Of a DNA stretch of 5,591 bases, positions 1-5,591 are shown in pieces; position 1 is the first letter of the stretch; each line of letters opens with the position of its first letter. The DNA lies in assembly GCA_964360145.1 (NCBI GenBank), contig CAYHWW010000214.1:1-5591 (forward strand), written 5' to 3'. The notes under the pieces are model-generated. The model searched no databases. It worked only from the letters and a program-made list of their open reading frames with translations, and was not told where the DNA came from. This stretch comes from CAYHWW01 sp964360145. Its GTDB lineage: Bacteria; Bdellovibrionota; UBA1018; CAYHWW01. The position numbers were made by a program, and so were the translations under genes.

Positions 1-2
1 TC

Positions 3-266
3 ATGCAACGCTGGGTCGTCATCGTGGATAAGAAGGCTGAGAAGGAACTGAAGCGATTGCCCAAGGACATTTTGTCGATCTTAGACCAGTTGAGGCAGGA
101 CCTGGCGGCGGAAGGCCCGCTGCCCAGGGGCTGGATCGTGAAGCATGTGCTGGGACGTCCCAACACCTATGCAGCAAGGCTCAAGCGAGAGTACCGCGTT
201 TTGTATGAAGTCGTGGCCCCGTCGATCATCATCGTGACGGTGGCCCACGGGAAGGAAGCGTACTGA
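3..266 (+). CDS. RelE/HigB-family toxin (putative mRNA interferase)
   Basis: This 87-residue protein has the size and layout of RelE/ParE-superfamily toxins. A basic N-terminal helical part (KKAEKELKRLP, about residues 10-20) is followed by a beta-sheet core with YAARLKREYRVLYEV (56-70) and a terminal strand ending in AHGKEAY (81-87). Arginines 62 and 65, His82 and the terminal Tyr87 sit where RelE/HigB enzymes carry residues that bind or cut mRNA. From the family, the expected role is ribosome-dependent or free mRNA cleavage that stops translation until the antitoxin binds; RelE-type nuclease versus ParE-type gyrase poison cannot be settled by eye. An XRE-type regulator begins two bases after the stop, so the pair has higBA order (toxin first). 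Only two bases precede the ATG, so its ribosome binding site, promoter and true start lie outside the window and are unchecked. Confidence 0.85.
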   Translation: MQRWVVIVDKKAEKELKRLPKDILSILDQLRQDLAAEGPLPRGWIVKHVLGRPNTYAARLKREYRVLYEVVAPSIIIVTVAHGKEAY

Positions 267-268
267 CC

Positions 269-637
269 ATGTCCCCTAAAAACCTAGCCACTGCCATCGT
301 GAGGCGTCACCCTGAGCTCAAAAGCATTGGGGCAAAGCGCCTTCGGATCGTGAAGAAAGCCATCGAGGAGGCCATTGCCCTCTCCTCGCGCGAGTTGCTA
401 TCGCCGGAGGAGACTCAGGCCCTCTTCAAAAAACTTGTTCCCGATACGGGCAAGCCCTCGGCGGCGCTTCGTGCGTACCGGCTTCGCGCTGACCTCACCC
501 AGAGTGAGCTTGGGAAGAAGGCCGACATCCCTCAACCCCACATCGCGGCCATGGAGCGCGGCAAGCGGCCCATCGGCCTCATCGTCGCAAAGAGGCTCGC
601 CCTGGCTCTTGGCATTGATTACAAGAAGCTTCTCTAA
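269..637 (+). CDS. XRE-family HTH antitoxin paired with the RelE/HigB-like toxin
   Basis: The 122-residue product has a C-terminal Cro/C1-type helix-turn-helix at about residues 66-121. LTQSELGKKADIPQPHIA (76-93) supplies the two HTH helices, followed by MERGKRPI and the closing helices VAKRLALALGI and DYKKLL. The first 60 or so residues are a basic, mostly helical extension (IVRRHPELKSIGAKRLRIVKKAIEE region, then LSPEETQALFKKL) with no match I recognise; it is the likely toxin-binding part. In higBA-type systems such a protein neutralises the toxin by direct binding and represses the shared promoter. The ATG lies two bases after the toxin stop. An AAGGA Shine-Dalgarno at 252-256 inside the toxin gene supports coupled translation, although its 12-base spacing is long. 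Function is inferred from domain and position. Confidence 0.85.
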   Translation: MSPKNLATAIVRRHPELKSIGAKRLRIVKKAIEEAIALSSRELLSPEETQALFKKLVPDTGKPSAALRAYRLRADLTQSELGKKADIPQPHIAAMERGKRPIGLIVAKRLALALGIDYKKLL

Positions 638-644
638 GCTGCGC

Positions 645-755
645 ATGAGACGAAAGCGGTCATCGCTGCCTGACAAGCACACCTACCGGATCACGTGGTC
701 CGAGGAGGACGGCGAGCCAAATTTGCTGAGGCATTTATTGGCCTATGTATGTTGA
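645..755 (+). pseudogene. N-terminal remnant of a HicB-family antitoxin
   Basis: An ATG at 645, seven bases after the previous gene's stop, opens a 36-codon frame. Residues 11-24 read KHTYRITWSEEDGE, very like the first beta strands of HicB-type antitoxins, where a phrase of the kind YTYRVTWSAEDGEYVGLCAEFPSL is usual (from memory of the family, not a search). The resemblance stops at about 716; the frame then reads PNLLRHLLAYVC and ends at the TGA at 753-755. In another frame, 734-748 reads FIGLC, which would fit the expected continuation, so a small insertion of roughly 11-14 bases or similar lesion may separate the two pieces. Everything after that is missing: the rest of the partially RNase H-like fold, the DNA-binding tail and any HicA toxin. 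Intact HicB proteins are usually well over 70 residues. It could instead be a chance reading frame. Confidence 0.42.
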
Positions 756-767
756 CTAAACATATAT
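745..767 (+). promoter_or_regulatory. Palindromic putative operator of the TumE/TumA-type module
   Basis: ATGTATGTT (745-753) and AACATATAT (759-767) form an inverted repeat matching at 8 of 9 positions around the five-base spacer GACTA; the inner TATGTT/AACATA arms are perfect. It is AT-rich in otherwise GC-rich surroundings. It overlaps the predicted -35 box at 752-757, so a dimer bound here would block RNA polymerase. The winged-helix protein encoded at 1092-1502 is the natural candidate ligand, because TA antitoxins commonly autoregulate; this is inference. No second copy was noticed nearby. Confidence 0.5.
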
Positions 768-781
768 TAATGGGCTATGCT
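752..781 (+). promoter_or_regulatory. Sigma70-type promoter for the second TA module
   Basis: TTGACT (752-757) matches the -35 consensus at five of six bases. After 18 bases, TATGCT (776-781) matches the -10 consensus at four of six. Transcription would begin near 787-789, almost on the ATG at 791, giving a leaderless or nearly leaderless toxin message. An alternative -10, TATATT at 763-768, has no good -35 partner. The placement argues against any toxin start upstream of 791. Confidence 0.42.
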
Positions 782-790
782 TGTCGGCAG

Positions 791-1105
791 ATGAGCGCAT
801 CCAGGATCCTCCTCGACGAGAGCTTCGCTATAAATAGCCGATATCGCGTGGTTCTTTATGCGGCGCAGGTGTCACCAAGCAAAAAGTTTCCGTCCGGGGT
901 GAAAGCCAAGTTTGTTCTCATTGATTCGGACGGCGGTTTTGCGCGGTTATTGATCGATAATCATGAGCCTTTTGGATTCCATATGCATAGCCGCCTTCCC
1001 GAGGATGAGGCATTCCGTGTGCCACTTCCTGTGGCTGACCATAATGCAGCACTGGACCTGTTTTTTGAAGAAGTGGAAAGGATCGTGAATCATGAGCGTA
1101 GCTAA
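791..1105 (+). CDS. Putative toxin, TumE/DUF6516 family
   Basis: From the ATG at 791 the product is 104 residues: a short N-terminal segment, beta strands around SRYRVVLYAAQV (16-27) and KAKFVLIDSDG (38-48), then the most family-like part, LLIDNHEPFGFHMHSRLP (53-70), and a C-terminal helix ALDLFFEEVERIVNH (87-101). The RLLIDNxxxxGFHxH block followed by an acidic helix resembles DUF6516/TumE proteins, annotated as toxins of TA pairs with a winged-helix partner; the assignment is from memory of the family plus context. In-frame ATGs at 695 and 749 exist, but those starts would lie in the HicB remnant and upstream of or within the promoter, so 791 is preferred. No clear Shine-Dalgarno precedes it. 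The stop overlaps the next gene by 14 bases. GC is lower here (27 of 60 bases at 901-960) than in the efflux genes (42 of 60 at 2041-2100), suggesting separate origin. Its biochemical target is not evident. Confidence 0.68.
   Translation: MSASRILLDESFAINSRYRVVLYAAQVSPSKKFPSGVKAKFVLIDSDGGFARLLIDNHEPFGFHMHSRLPEDEAFRVPLPVADHNAALDLFFEEVERIVNHERS
1078..1082 (+). promoter_or_regulatory. Shine-Dalgarno for the winged-helix antitoxin
   Basis: AAGGA lies nine bases before the ATG at 1092, inside the end of the toxin gene. It supports that start and gives the antitoxin its own ribosome entry, in contrast to the toxin, which has no clear site. This would favour antitoxin over toxin synthesis from the shared message (inference). 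Confidence 0.5.
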
Positions 1106-1502
1106 AGTGTTGAATATCAAGTTCGAGGGATGGGAAAGCTTTAAAAAGAGGGCCCGGACGGCGTTGAAATCTGGCAAGTCGAGCCTTGGGGTCAAAGACA
1201 CGCTCGTCTTTGCATCCGTCGCGGAATACCAAAAATTCATGACTGAGCAGAAGCTCTCCATCCTAGCAGCGATCATCAGCAAAAAACCTTCCTCCATATA
1301 TCAGCTTGCTCAGATTGTGGAACGAGACTTCGCCAACGTTCAGCGCGACTGCGTCGCTTTGGCAGGCATGGGTTTTATTGAATTCGTGGAATCTAAAGAT
1401 GCAAAGAAGTCCAAGGCCCCTCGTCTTGTATTTCCCTACACAAAAATCGTAATTCAGATGTCCCGCGTATCTTACTGTCACGACTTGAACGAGGCGGCGT
1501 AA
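1092..1502 (+). CDS. Winged-helix DNA-binding antitoxin/autorepressor (TumA-like, HVO_A0114-type)
   Basis: The 136-residue product has an N-terminal region of about 50 residues (IKFEGWESFKKRARTALKSG, then VFASVAEYQKFM) and a C-terminal winged helix-turn-helix at about residues 54-122. Helix one is KLSILAAIISKK (54-65), helix two SSIYQLAQIV (67-76) and the recognition helix DFANVQRDCVALAGMG (79-94). A wing follows: FIEFVES, a lysine-rich turn and PRLVFPYTKIVIQM. The phrase Y-QLA-xx-V-RDF-NV-RD-xx-AL-xx-GF is typical of HVO_A0114-like DNA-binding proteins that accompany DUF6516/TumE genes. The expected role is to neutralise the upstream toxin and repress the operon, probably through the palindrome at 745-767. 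It overlaps the toxin stop by 14 bases, so translation is probably coupled. The N-terminal part is the likely toxin contact. A stand-alone transcription factor is possible but less likely given the overlap. Confidence 0.72.
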   Translation: MSVAKVLNIKFEGWESFKKRARTALKSGKSSLGVKDTLVFASVAEYQKFMTEQKLSILAAIISKKPSSIYQLAQIVERDFANVQRDCVALAGMGFIEFVESKDAKKSKAPRLVFPYTKIVIQMSRVSYCHDLNEAA

Positions 1503-1607
1503 GGCCAGTCGTGCAACCTTGAGTATGCAACAGTACGCTAGAGCTTATTCAATGGCTGGCAGCCACCGGGGAGTACAAGTATTCCGTGGCGTCCTTCATC
1601 GTTGCCT

Positions 1608-1913
1608 CTAGATCAACCCCGCCCGAAGCAAATACTCCCGGCACTCCGCCCGCAGGGTCATGCGCGAAAGGTCACCAGCTAAAAATTCCGCCTCGCTCAC
1701 GGTGAGTACCACATCGGCGCTGCTGGGCAGCGCCCCCGTGGGCGGCACCGTGAGGATCTGCCAAAGCGAGGTACCCTCCACGGGTCGTGCGGCGAGGACC
1801 CGGTCCCAGCCACCGGAGCTTACCACTTTGGTCAAAAGCTCGCCGAGGCTCGTGGGCTCTTTGGGGCGACGCTCTTCGCCGCCGTGTCGTGCATCATCAT
1901 TGAATTTATTCAC
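1608..1913 (-). CDS. Unrecognised 101-residue protein at the end of the efflux operon
   Basis: I do not recognise this protein. It starts at a GTG (1911-1913) that overlaps the pump stop as GTGAATAA, with GGAG six bases upstream (1920-1923), the same spacing used for the pump gene. It has a charged N-terminus (FNDDARHGGEERRPKEP), a probable helix SLGELLTKVVSSGGWDRVLA (about 22-41), the phrase GTSLWQILTVPPTGALP in its middle, a strand-like ADVVLTVSEAEF and a C-terminal helix MTLRAECREYLLRAGLI. It has no signal peptide or membrane segment, so a cytoplasmic location is likely. Coupling to the pump gene suggests co-expression with it, but a role in efflux is only inference. The frame also extends upstream to an ATG at 1970, which would give 120 residues but lacks the favourable Shine-Dalgarno and overlaps the pump gene by 65 bases. 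Confidence 0.62.
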   Translation of the reverse strand: MNKFNDDARHGGEERRPKEPTSLGELLTKVVSSGGWDRVLAARPVEGTSLWQILTVPPTGALPSSADVVLTVSEAEFLAGDLSRMTLRAECREYLLRAGLI

Positions 1914-4900
1914 CACTGACTCCAAATAATCGTGCGAGCTTCGCGCGGCTCCAGTAACGGAAGCGGTCAATGTCCGAGAATACCGCGGGCACCACCACCA
2001 AGGTCAACAGCATGGAGCTGATCAGGCCCCCGATGATGGCGATGCCCATGCTGGTGCGCTGCCGCGACGCCTCGTTCAAGCCCAGCGCCACGGGCAAGGT
2101 GCCCGCGATGAGGGCCATGGTCGTCATCAGAATGGGGCGCAGCCGCGTGCGCCCCGACTTCACCATGGCCTCGGCCCGAGACATGCCGCCCGCCATGAGT
2201 TGGTTGGCGTAGTCAACGAGCAGGATGGAGTTCTTCACCGCCACGCCCAGCAGCATGATGATGCCGATCATGGAGAAGATATTGAGGGATTGGTGGGTGA
2301 GGGCCAGCGCTACGATGGAGCCGCTCACCGCGAAGGGCAGGGCCACCATGATGGTCAGCGGGATGACGAAGGACTCGTAGAGCGAAGCCAGGATGAGATA
2401 GATAAATAAAATAGCGAGCGTCATGGCCGTGGTGACACTCTCCCCCAATTCCTTGAAGTTTTCCGACTGGCCGATGTACATGTAGCTCACGCCAGGGGGC
2501 AGCGTCACCTCGCCGCTCTTGAACATCGTGTCGATGTCGCTCATGATGTCGGCCAAGCCCGCCCCCGGGGTGATGTCCGCGCCGATCTCCGCGTAGCGGA
2601 TGCGGTCGATGCGGGTGATCTTCGAGGGGCCCGTAACGTCCTCGGGCTTTGCCACGTCAGCGAGGCGCACCAAGTTGCCGTTGATGTTGGGCACCCAGCT
2701 GGCGTTGAAGCCCTTCCGCAAATCCCGCTGTTCTTCGGTGAGGCGCACACGGATGTCGTATTCGAGGCCATTTTCACGGAACTTCGCCGGCGTATCGCCC
2801 TCCACCTGGGTGCGCAGCTCCTGCCCCATTTGCAGTGGCGAGACGCCGAGGCGCTCCGCCCGGGTCTTGTCGGGCACCACGCGGAACTCCGGCTTGCCGG
2901 GTTTGAAGTTCACGTCGGGGTCCTTCAGGCCGGGGTGCTTTTTGAGTTTCGCCAGCACCTCAAGAGCCAGTTTTTCTAGAACGGCGCCATCCGTGCCCAC
3001 CAAATCCAGGTTGAAAGGGCGCATGCCACCCGCCACCGCGTCGTAGTCTTTTACCTTGGGGTTGGCGTGGGCGAACTCCTTCAACTGCTCACGGATCTTG
3101 TCCTTCACCTGGCTCGTGTTCATCTTGCGCTGCTTCGCGCTCACGAGATGGACGTAAGATTCAGAGAAGTTCGGCTCTCCATCCCGTGAACCGATGGTCA
3201 CTGACGTGAGAGCCACTTCCGGGTTGCCGCGGATGACGGCATCCGCCTTCATGGCGAGCTCCTGCATGGCATCCAAGTTGCTGCCCGGGGGCAGGTCGAG
3301 GCCCACCATGAATTCCCCGTTGTCCTGAGGGGGCAAGAAGGTCTTGGGCACGAAACGAGCGGTGCTGCAGCTGGCGAAGAACACCACCACGGAGAGGAGG
3401 AGCACCGTGCGGGGGCGATGGAGGACGAAGCGCAAGATGCGCTCGTAGCTGTCCTCCATCCAGGTTTGGAAACGGTCGAAGGCAGTCACCGTCTTGCCGA
3501 TGGTAGCCGCATAGAACTTGGAAAAAATGCCGTTCTTCGCCACGCCCTTGGCGCCGTGATTGACGGACGCGAAGTAGGTGGAAAGCATGGGGGCGATGGT
3601 CAGCGCGTCGAAGAGCGAGATGGCCATGGCAAAGCAGATGGTCAAGCCAAACTGCTTGAAGAACTGACCCGTGACCCCTTTCAAGAACGCCACGGGGCCG
3701 AACACCGCGATCACCGTCAGTGTCGTCGCGATGACGGCGAGGCGCACCTCCGCGGTGCCTTCCAGCGCCGCCTGGCGCGGGGGTTTGCCCATCTCCAGGT
3801 GTCTGAAGATATTTTCCCGCACCACGATGGCGTCGTCGATCAAGAGCCCCACGGAAAGCGACAGGGCGAGGAGCGTCATGATGTTGATGGTGAAGCCCGC
3901 CATGGCCATGAGAATGAAGGCGCCGATCAAGGAGTTGGGCAGGGCCGCGCCCGTGATGATGGTGGAGCGGAAATTGCCGAGGAAGTAGAAGACCACGAAG
4001 ATGGTTAGCGAAATCCCGATGAGGATGGATTCCTTCACGTCGGTGACGTTGGCGCGGATGTAGGTGGCGCCGTCCCGGACTACGCTGATTTTGGGCTTGC
4101 CGGGCTGGTCGGCCAGCAGCAGATTGAGCTCCTCCACTCGCTTCTTCACGCCGTCCACCACCGCGATGGTGTTGGCGCCGGATTGGCGGAAGACATAGAG
4201 GAGGTAGGTCTTGCCTCCGTTGAAATAGGCCCGGCTCTTCTCGTCTTCGAGGCCGTCGGTTACCGTGCCCAGGCTCGCCACGGTAACCGGCACGTCGCTG
4301 CCCACGAAGTTCACGATCTGGTCGCGGATATCGTCGATGAGTTTGAATTCACCGAGGGTGCGGAAGCTCACTTCCGTTCTGCCCGCGGATACCTTGCCCA
4401 AAGGCACGTTGGAGCCGGCGGCATTGAGCCGCGCCGCCACTTGCAAGGCGGATACTTCGTGAGCCTTTAATTTATGGCGGTCCAGGTTGACGCGAATCTC
4501 GCGTTTGCGGCCACCGAGGATTTCAACTAAACCAACTTGGTTTACTTGTTCGATGCGGGGCTTCACTCGCTGGTCCACCAGGTCGTAGGCTTGGGCTGGG
4601 GTGAGGTCTGCGTTGAAGCCTAAAATCACCACGGGTTGGTCCGCGGGGTCCACGCGGCGGATGGTGGGCTCTTTGATGTCCTTGGGCAGCACGCGCTTGG
4701 ATGCGGTCACCCGGTCGCGGATCTGTTGTTCCGCGAACTTCACGTCGGTTTCCAGCGTGAATTCAGCGACCACGGTGCCCACGCCGTCTTGGTTGATGGA
4801 GCGCAGGCGCTTGATGCCTGAAAGGGTGCTGAGCTCGTCTTCGAGGGGTTTAGAGATCAGGGTTTCCACTTCCGCGGGGCCAGCGCCGGGGTAGGGCACC

Positions 4901-5073
4901 GTGACGACCACCACGGGGAAGGTCACGTCGGGGAAGAGGTCCACGCCCAGGCGCTTCATGGACATCCAGCCCACGGCCAAGATGGCCATGACGACGCAAG
5001 TGATGAAGGTGGGCCGCGAAATGGCGAGGGAGGCTAAGGACCTGTCCGGGACATTCACGTTGGGGTCGTTCAT
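1906..5073 (-). CDS. RND-family multidrug efflux pump, inner-membrane permease (AcrB/HAE1 type)
   Basis: This complete 1055-residue protein has the full two-fold RND layout. TM1 is at about 22-40, the first periplasmic porter/docking domain at 41-345, TM2-TM6 at about 347-500, a cytoplasmic linker with an amphipathic helix near 520-550, TM7 at about 556-572, the second periplasmic domain at 574-875 and TM8-TM12 at about 880-1032. Proton-relay residues are present: the TM4 pair Asp413-Asp414 in GLLIDDAIVVREN, Lys947 in GVAVKNSILLVDY (TM10) and the TM11 arginines in RTRLRPILMT (975-984). RLGVDLFPDVTFPVVVV after TM1 and PGAGPAEVE are family signatures. Such trimers use the proton gradient to drive drugs, detergents or metabolites from periplasm or inner leaflet through a TolC channel; substrate cannot be told. 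The start overlaps the upstream TolC-like gene as ATGA, with GGAG at 5080-5083 six bases before the ATG. A metal-efflux (CusA) role is less likely; the length and motifs fit HAE1. Confidence 0.95.
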   Translation of the reverse strand: MNDPNVNVPDRSLASLAISRPTFITCVVMAILAVGWMSMKRLGVDLFPDVTFPVVVVTVPYPGAGPAEVETLISKPLEDELSTLSGIKRLRSINQDGVGTVVAEFTLETDVKFAEQQIRDRVTASKRVLPKDIKEPTIRRVDPADQPVVILGFNADLTPAQAYDLVDQRVKPRIEQVNQVGLVEILGGRKREIRVNLDRHKLKAHEVSALQVAARLNAAGSNVPLGKVSAGRTEVSFRTLGEFKLIDDIRDQIVNFVGSDVPVTVASLGTVTDGLEDEKSRAYFNGGKTYLLYVFRQSGANTIAVVDGVKKRVEELNLLLADQPGKPKISVVRDGATYIRANVTDVKESILIGISLTIFVVFYFLGNFRSTIITGAALPNSLIGAFILMAMAGFTINIMTLLALSLSVGLLIDDAIVVRENIFRHLEMGKPPRQAALEGTAEVRLAVIATTLTVIAVFGPVAFLKGVTGQFFKQFGLTICFAMAISLFDALTIAPMLSTYFASVNHGAKGVAKNGIFSKFYAATIGKTVTAFDRFQTWMEDSYERILRFVLHRPRTVLLLSVVVFFASCSTARFVPKTFLPPQDNGEFMVGLDLPPGSNLDAMQELAMKADAVIRGNPEVALTSVTIGSRDGEPNFSESYVHLVSAKQRKMNTSQVKDKIREQLKEFAHANPKVKDYDAVAGGMRPFNLDLVGTDGAVLEKLALEVLAKLKKHPGLKDPDVNFKPGKPEFRVVPDKTRAERLGVSPLQMGQELRTQVEGDTPAKFRENGLEYDIRVRLTEEQRDLRKGFNASWVPNINGNLVRLADVAKPEDVTGPSKITRIDRIRYAEIGADITPGAGLADIMSDIDTMFKSGEVTLPPGVSYMYIGQSENFKELGESVTTAMTLAILFIYLILASLYESFVIPLTIMVALPFAVSGSIVALALTHQSLNIFSMIGIIMLLGVAVKNSILLVDYANQLMAGGMSRAEAMVKSGRTRLRPILMTTMALIAGTLPVALGLNEASRQRTSMGIAIIGGLISSMLLTLVVVPAVFSDIDRFRYWSRAKLARLFGVSGE
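1920..1923 (-). promoter_or_regulatory. Shine-Dalgarno deciding the GTG start of the small downstream gene
   Basis: On the minus strand GGAG ends six bases before the GTG at 1913-1911. A second GTG at 1916-1914 is directly upstream but is only three bases from the site, so 1913 is preferred. The site lies inside the last codons of the pump gene, consistent with translational coupling. Confidence 0.55.
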
Positions 5074-5591
5074 AGAGCGCTCCAGAGCTTCATGCTGACG
5101 TAGTTCTTCAAGTAGCGGGCTTGGGCTTGGAGGCGAGTGAGCTGGGCGTTGGAATAGTCCTGCTCAAAAAGCAGAACCTGGTAAGTGGTGGTGCGGCCTC
5201 GCTCGAGGCGTGTTTTCTCGTGGGTCAGCTTCTCTTTTTGCACGGTTTCCAGGCCCGCGGCGAGCTCCAGCTGGGTCTTGTACTCGCCGTGTTTGCGCAA
5301 GAGCTCGAGCCACTCCCGCTCCGAATGGAAATTCGTGCTCTGGAACTCCAAGTCCGCGGCATCCCGCTCCAGGTTGCGGGCCCGCCGCAAGCGGTTCTGG
5401 GCGGCGAGGTCGAGAGGCATGGTGAGGTTCACCGCCGCCCCCCAATAAGGGTGGCTGAAGCTCAGTGGGGCGCTCATGGCGGTGCCGCGGTCCCCCTCCC
5501 GTTTGTAGCGCGCGTATAAACCCGTGGCGTTGAGCTGAGGCTGGCTTTCTTCCCGGGCGATGACGCTTGCGGCGGGGGCGGCTTTGGCCCG
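5070..5591 (-). CDS. TolC-family outer-membrane efflux protein, C-terminal part (5' end outside window)
   Basis: The frame is open from the window edge to the TGA at 5072-5070 and encodes 173 residues; no start should be placed inside the window, because protein-like sequence continues upstream of the internal ATG at 5477. It begins with a segment like QPQLNATGLYARYKREGD, typical of the second beta-barrel strand pair of TolC-like channels (polar P-x-L-x-x-x-G-x-Y). FSHPYWGAAVNLTMPL follows, then long alpha-helical coiled segments (NRLRRARNLERDAADLE; EREWLELLRKHGEYKTQLE) and the helix turn LERGRTTTYQVLLFEQDY. The last helix is RLQAQARYLKNYVSMKLW. These are features of the second repeat of outer-membrane efflux proteins, which trimerise into a periplasm-spanning duct for an RND pump. 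The stop overlaps the pump start by four bases (ATGA), so the two are one operon. The signal peptide, first repeat and adaptor gene would lie beyond 5591. Confidence 0.88.
   Translation of the reverse strand, partial: RAKAAPAASVIAREESQPQLNATGLYARYKREGDRGTAMSAPLSFSHPYWGAAVNLTMPLDLAAQNRLRRARNLERDAADLEFQSTNFHSEREWLELLRKHGEYKTQLELAAGLETVQKEKLTHEKTRLERGRTTTYQVLLFEQDYSNAQLTRLQAQARYLKNYVSMKLWSAL
5080..5083 (-). promoter_or_regulatory. Shine-Dalgarno of the RND pump gene
   Basis: On the minus strand GGAG lies six bases before the pump ATG (5073-5071), within the last codons of the TolC-like gene. It confirms the start and, with the ATGA overlap, indicates coupled translation of channel and pump. Confidence 0.6.

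Noticed and set aside
398..682. - strand open frame opposite the XRE antitoxin
   Set aside because: It is a shadow of the HTH gene on the other strand, and its product has no family-like features.
695..790. Earlier in-frame starts (695, 749) for the TumE-like protein
   Set aside because: The added residues are translated from the HicB remnant and from the promoter/operator region, and do not look like the family N-terminus.
827..838. Inverted repeat GCTAT-AA-ATAGC as a second operator
   Set aside because: It lies inside the toxin coding region, does not share the arms of the 745-767 palindrome, and is short enough to arise by chance.
918..1297. Two - strand open frames across the TumE/TumA-like genes
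   Set aside because: Both are opposite two overlapping genes with recognisable family features. They have no Shine-Dalgarno or recognisable domain.
1553..1565. Short hairpin TGGCT-ggc-AGCCA as a terminator
   Set aside because: The stem is only five pairs and no T-tract follows on either strand, so it is not a convincing intrinsic terminator.
1608..1913. Assignment of the small protein to the DUF721/DciA family on the basis of SLGELL near its N-terminus
   Set aside because: Only one short phrase resembles that family. The following conserved tryptophan/valine pattern is not convincing, so it is left as unrecognised.
1914..1970. Upstream ATG start (1970) for the small gene after the pump
   Set aside because: It would overlap the pump gene by 65 bases. 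The GTG at 1913 has a well-spaced GGAG and a typical stop/start overlap.
3418..4008. Long + strand open frame (196 codons) opposite the RND gene
   Set aside because: It is antisense to a strongly conserved pump gene and rich in His, Gly, Asp and Glu, as expected from the complement of GC-rich codons. It shows no recognisable domain.

Overview
The window looks like part of a Gram-negative chromosome, possibly a deltaproteobacterium or relative. The evidence is a GC-rich RND/TolC-type multidrug efflux operon. Species cannot be determined from the sequence. The two ends differ in character: an accessory toxin-antitoxin (TA) cluster fills the left 1.5 kb on the + strand, and a conserved efflux operon fills the right 4 kb on the - strand. 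They converge on a short intergenic stretch at about 1503-1607.

Left part (+ strand): A RelE/HigB-type toxin (3-266) is followed two bases later by an XRE-family antitoxin (269-637), the toxin-first order typical of higBA modules. Right after it (645-755) lies what looks like a broken HicB-type antitoxin that keeps only its N-terminus. Near the end of that remnant the DNA becomes AT-rich and carries a near-perfect palindrome (745-767). The palindrome overlaps the -35 box of a good sigma70-type promoter (752-781). Downstream are two overlapping genes: a TumE/DUF6516-type putative toxin (791-1105) and a winged-helix DNA-binding protein (1092-1502), its likely antitoxin and autorepressor. This half therefore holds two apparently intact TA modules of different families and the remains of a third.

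Right part (- strand, read from 5591 down to 1608): The operon runs from the C-terminal half of a TolC-like outer-membrane channel protein (5070-5591, 5' end outside the window), through a complete 1055-residue HAE1-type RND inner-membrane pump (1906-5073), to a 101-residue unrecognised protein (1608-1913). Adjacent genes are coupled by an ATGA overlap and a GTGAATAA overlap, each preceded by a GGAG Shine-Dalgarno six bases before the start. The periplasmic adaptor (membrane-fusion protein) needed for a working tripartite pump is not here and is probably upstream of the TolC gene.

The items most worth a second look are the layered TA cluster with its recombination-like junction, the promoter/operator that would give a nearly leaderless toxin mRNA, and the unknown small protein coupled to the pump.
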